Assembly: GCA_910575405.1 (NCBI GenBank)
Contig: CAJTER010000004.1
Location: forward strand, 1 to 64,000
Reading direction: 5' to 3'
Length of the DNA: 64,000 nt
From: Clostridia bacterium
GTDB taxonomy: Bacteria > Bacillota > Clostridia > Peptostreptococcales > Anaerovoracaceae
The position numbers and the translations under genes are program-made. How positions within the stretch are numbered: the stretch's first letter is position 1; each line of letters opens with the position of its first letter. The notes beneath the pieces were generated by a model that searched no databases, was not told the DNA's origin, and was given only the letters and a program-made list of their open reading frames with translations. Positions 63,541 through 64,000 of the stretch are shown piece by piece.

Positions 63541-63861
63541 TTGCTACAGGAAATTGATTATGCTCAGTTGGGCAGAAAAGTGAAGTCCCTCCGCCTGAAA
63601 CATGGCCTTACTCAGGATGCGTTAGCAGAACAGGTCCATTGCTATACGTCCCATATTTCCAATATTGAAAATGATCATACCAAAGTCAGCCTAAATACCC
63701 TGCTTGCCATTGCTAATGCCCTGCATACCAGCATTGACTATTTGCTTTCCGAACAGTATGACAATCCCTCTCTTGCCCTGGATCAGGAAATCCTCCGCGC
63801 TGTACAGCACTGTGATATTGAAACGAAAGAGAAAATCCTCAAAATTATTGAGATTTTATAG
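63541..63861 (+). CDS. XRE-family transcriptional regulator
   Basis: 106 residues from TTG 63541, chosen because AAGGAAGG lies 8 bases upstream and the family begins with the pattern IDYAQLGRKVK; the frame is open from 63478. Helix-turn-helix at about 8-62 (KSLRLKHGLTQDALAEQVHCYTSHISNIEN), followed by a tail with QEILRAVQHCDIETKEKILKIIEIL. It overlaps, tail to tail, the small YMEAI gene by 17 bases; the same arrangement exists as a relic at 14.8 kb. Probably a mobile-element regulator. Confidence 0.88.
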   Translation: MLQEIDYAQLGRKVKSLRLKHGLTQDALAEQVHCYTSHISNIENDHTKVSLNTLLAIANALHTSIDYLLSEQYDNPSLALDQEILRAVQHCDIETKEKILKIIEIL

Positions 63862-64000
63862 AAGTCATAGATCCAGCTTCTTCCTCAGAAATCAGCTGCA
63901 GGACTTCCTGCAATTCCTCTAATACTTTTTGTGCCTGCTGCACACTTCCATGAATCGCTTCCATATAGATACTTGCGTCATAAATGTCTTCCTGTTCTGC
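63845..64000 (-). CDS. Small YMEAI-family protein (partial, runs off the window)
   Basis: The last 51 residues are visible: DIYDASIYMEAIHGSVQQAQKVLEELQEVLQLISEEEA and a tail ending SIKSQ, one long helix likely to form a coiled coil. Stop TAA at 63845 lies inside the convergent XRE gene. It matches the gene at 6542-6763 (YMEAI motif) and the relic at 14.86 kb. Start outside the window. Function unknown. Confidence 0.65.
   Translation of the reverse strand, partial: AEQEDIYDASIYMEAIHGSVQQAQKVLEELQEVLQLISEEEAGSMTSIKSQ

Noticed and set aside
1-64000. CRISPR arrays, tRNA or rRNA genes
   Set aside because: No regularly spaced repeats, no tRNA cloverleaf with CCA-type end and no rRNA-like stretch were recognised by eye; a tRNA scan would settle it.

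Overview
The window reads as the chromosome of a Gram-positive anaerobic Clostridia member. Evidence: the rimP-nusA-ylxR-ylxQ-infB-rbfA-nrnA-truB-ribF order followed by rpsO and pnp, AGGAGG-type ribosome binding sites almost everywhere, intrinsic terminators, secreted Big2/Fn3/SH3b proteins, an MttB relic and an oxygen-sensitive glycyl radical enzyme. The exact genus cannot be fixed from sequence alone; a gut Clostridia relative (for example Anaerovoracaceae or Lachnospiraceae-like) is my inference. No rRNA, tRNA or CRISPR array was recognised.

Layout. 1-5.8 kb is a degraded mobile region: an IS3-type transposase end, two serine recombinase remnants facing away from each other, an orphan agrCA-like two-component system and tnpV of Tn4451-type transposons. 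5.8-15.7 kb is accessory chromosome rich in relics (truncated mttB, a decayed secreted protein, a frameshifted ImmA/IrrE gene) around an ATP-pyrophosphatase, an acetyltransferase, a lipoprotein esterase, and a membrane LuxR regulator next to a secreted Fn3-Big2-amidohydrolase. 15.8-23.5 kb has a DUF4342/two-component operon, a ygiQ-methyltransferase pair and a CHAP/SH3b cell-wall protein.

23.8-36.7 kb is one long minus-strand run of translation, RNA-processing and cofactor genes (rimP down to pnp). 36.8-41.8 kb has a phosphodiesterase and carAB. 42.0-46.6 kb has a thioesterase, D-serine dehydratase and 2-hydroxyacid dehydrogenase cluster, then a V4R sensor translationally coupled to a diguanylate cyclase. 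47.0-52.4 kb is the most interesting metabolic locus: a glycyl radical enzyme of unassigned substrate with its own activase, an NhaC-type transporter and a divergent cyclic-nucleotide-binding-domain protein without a DNA-binding domain.

52.4-64.0 kb is accessory again: an AraC/GyrI regulator, a hybrid DinJ-like/PIN toxin-antitoxin pair, then an integrative element (integrase, excisionase, AAA+ replication-type ATPase, several tiny and unknown genes, a DUF1643 gene behind a hairpin-rich leader), a secreted Big-domain protein, a D-Ala-D-Ala carboxypeptidase and an XRE regulator convergent with a small gene of which two further, partly decayed copies lie at 6.5 and 14.8 kb.
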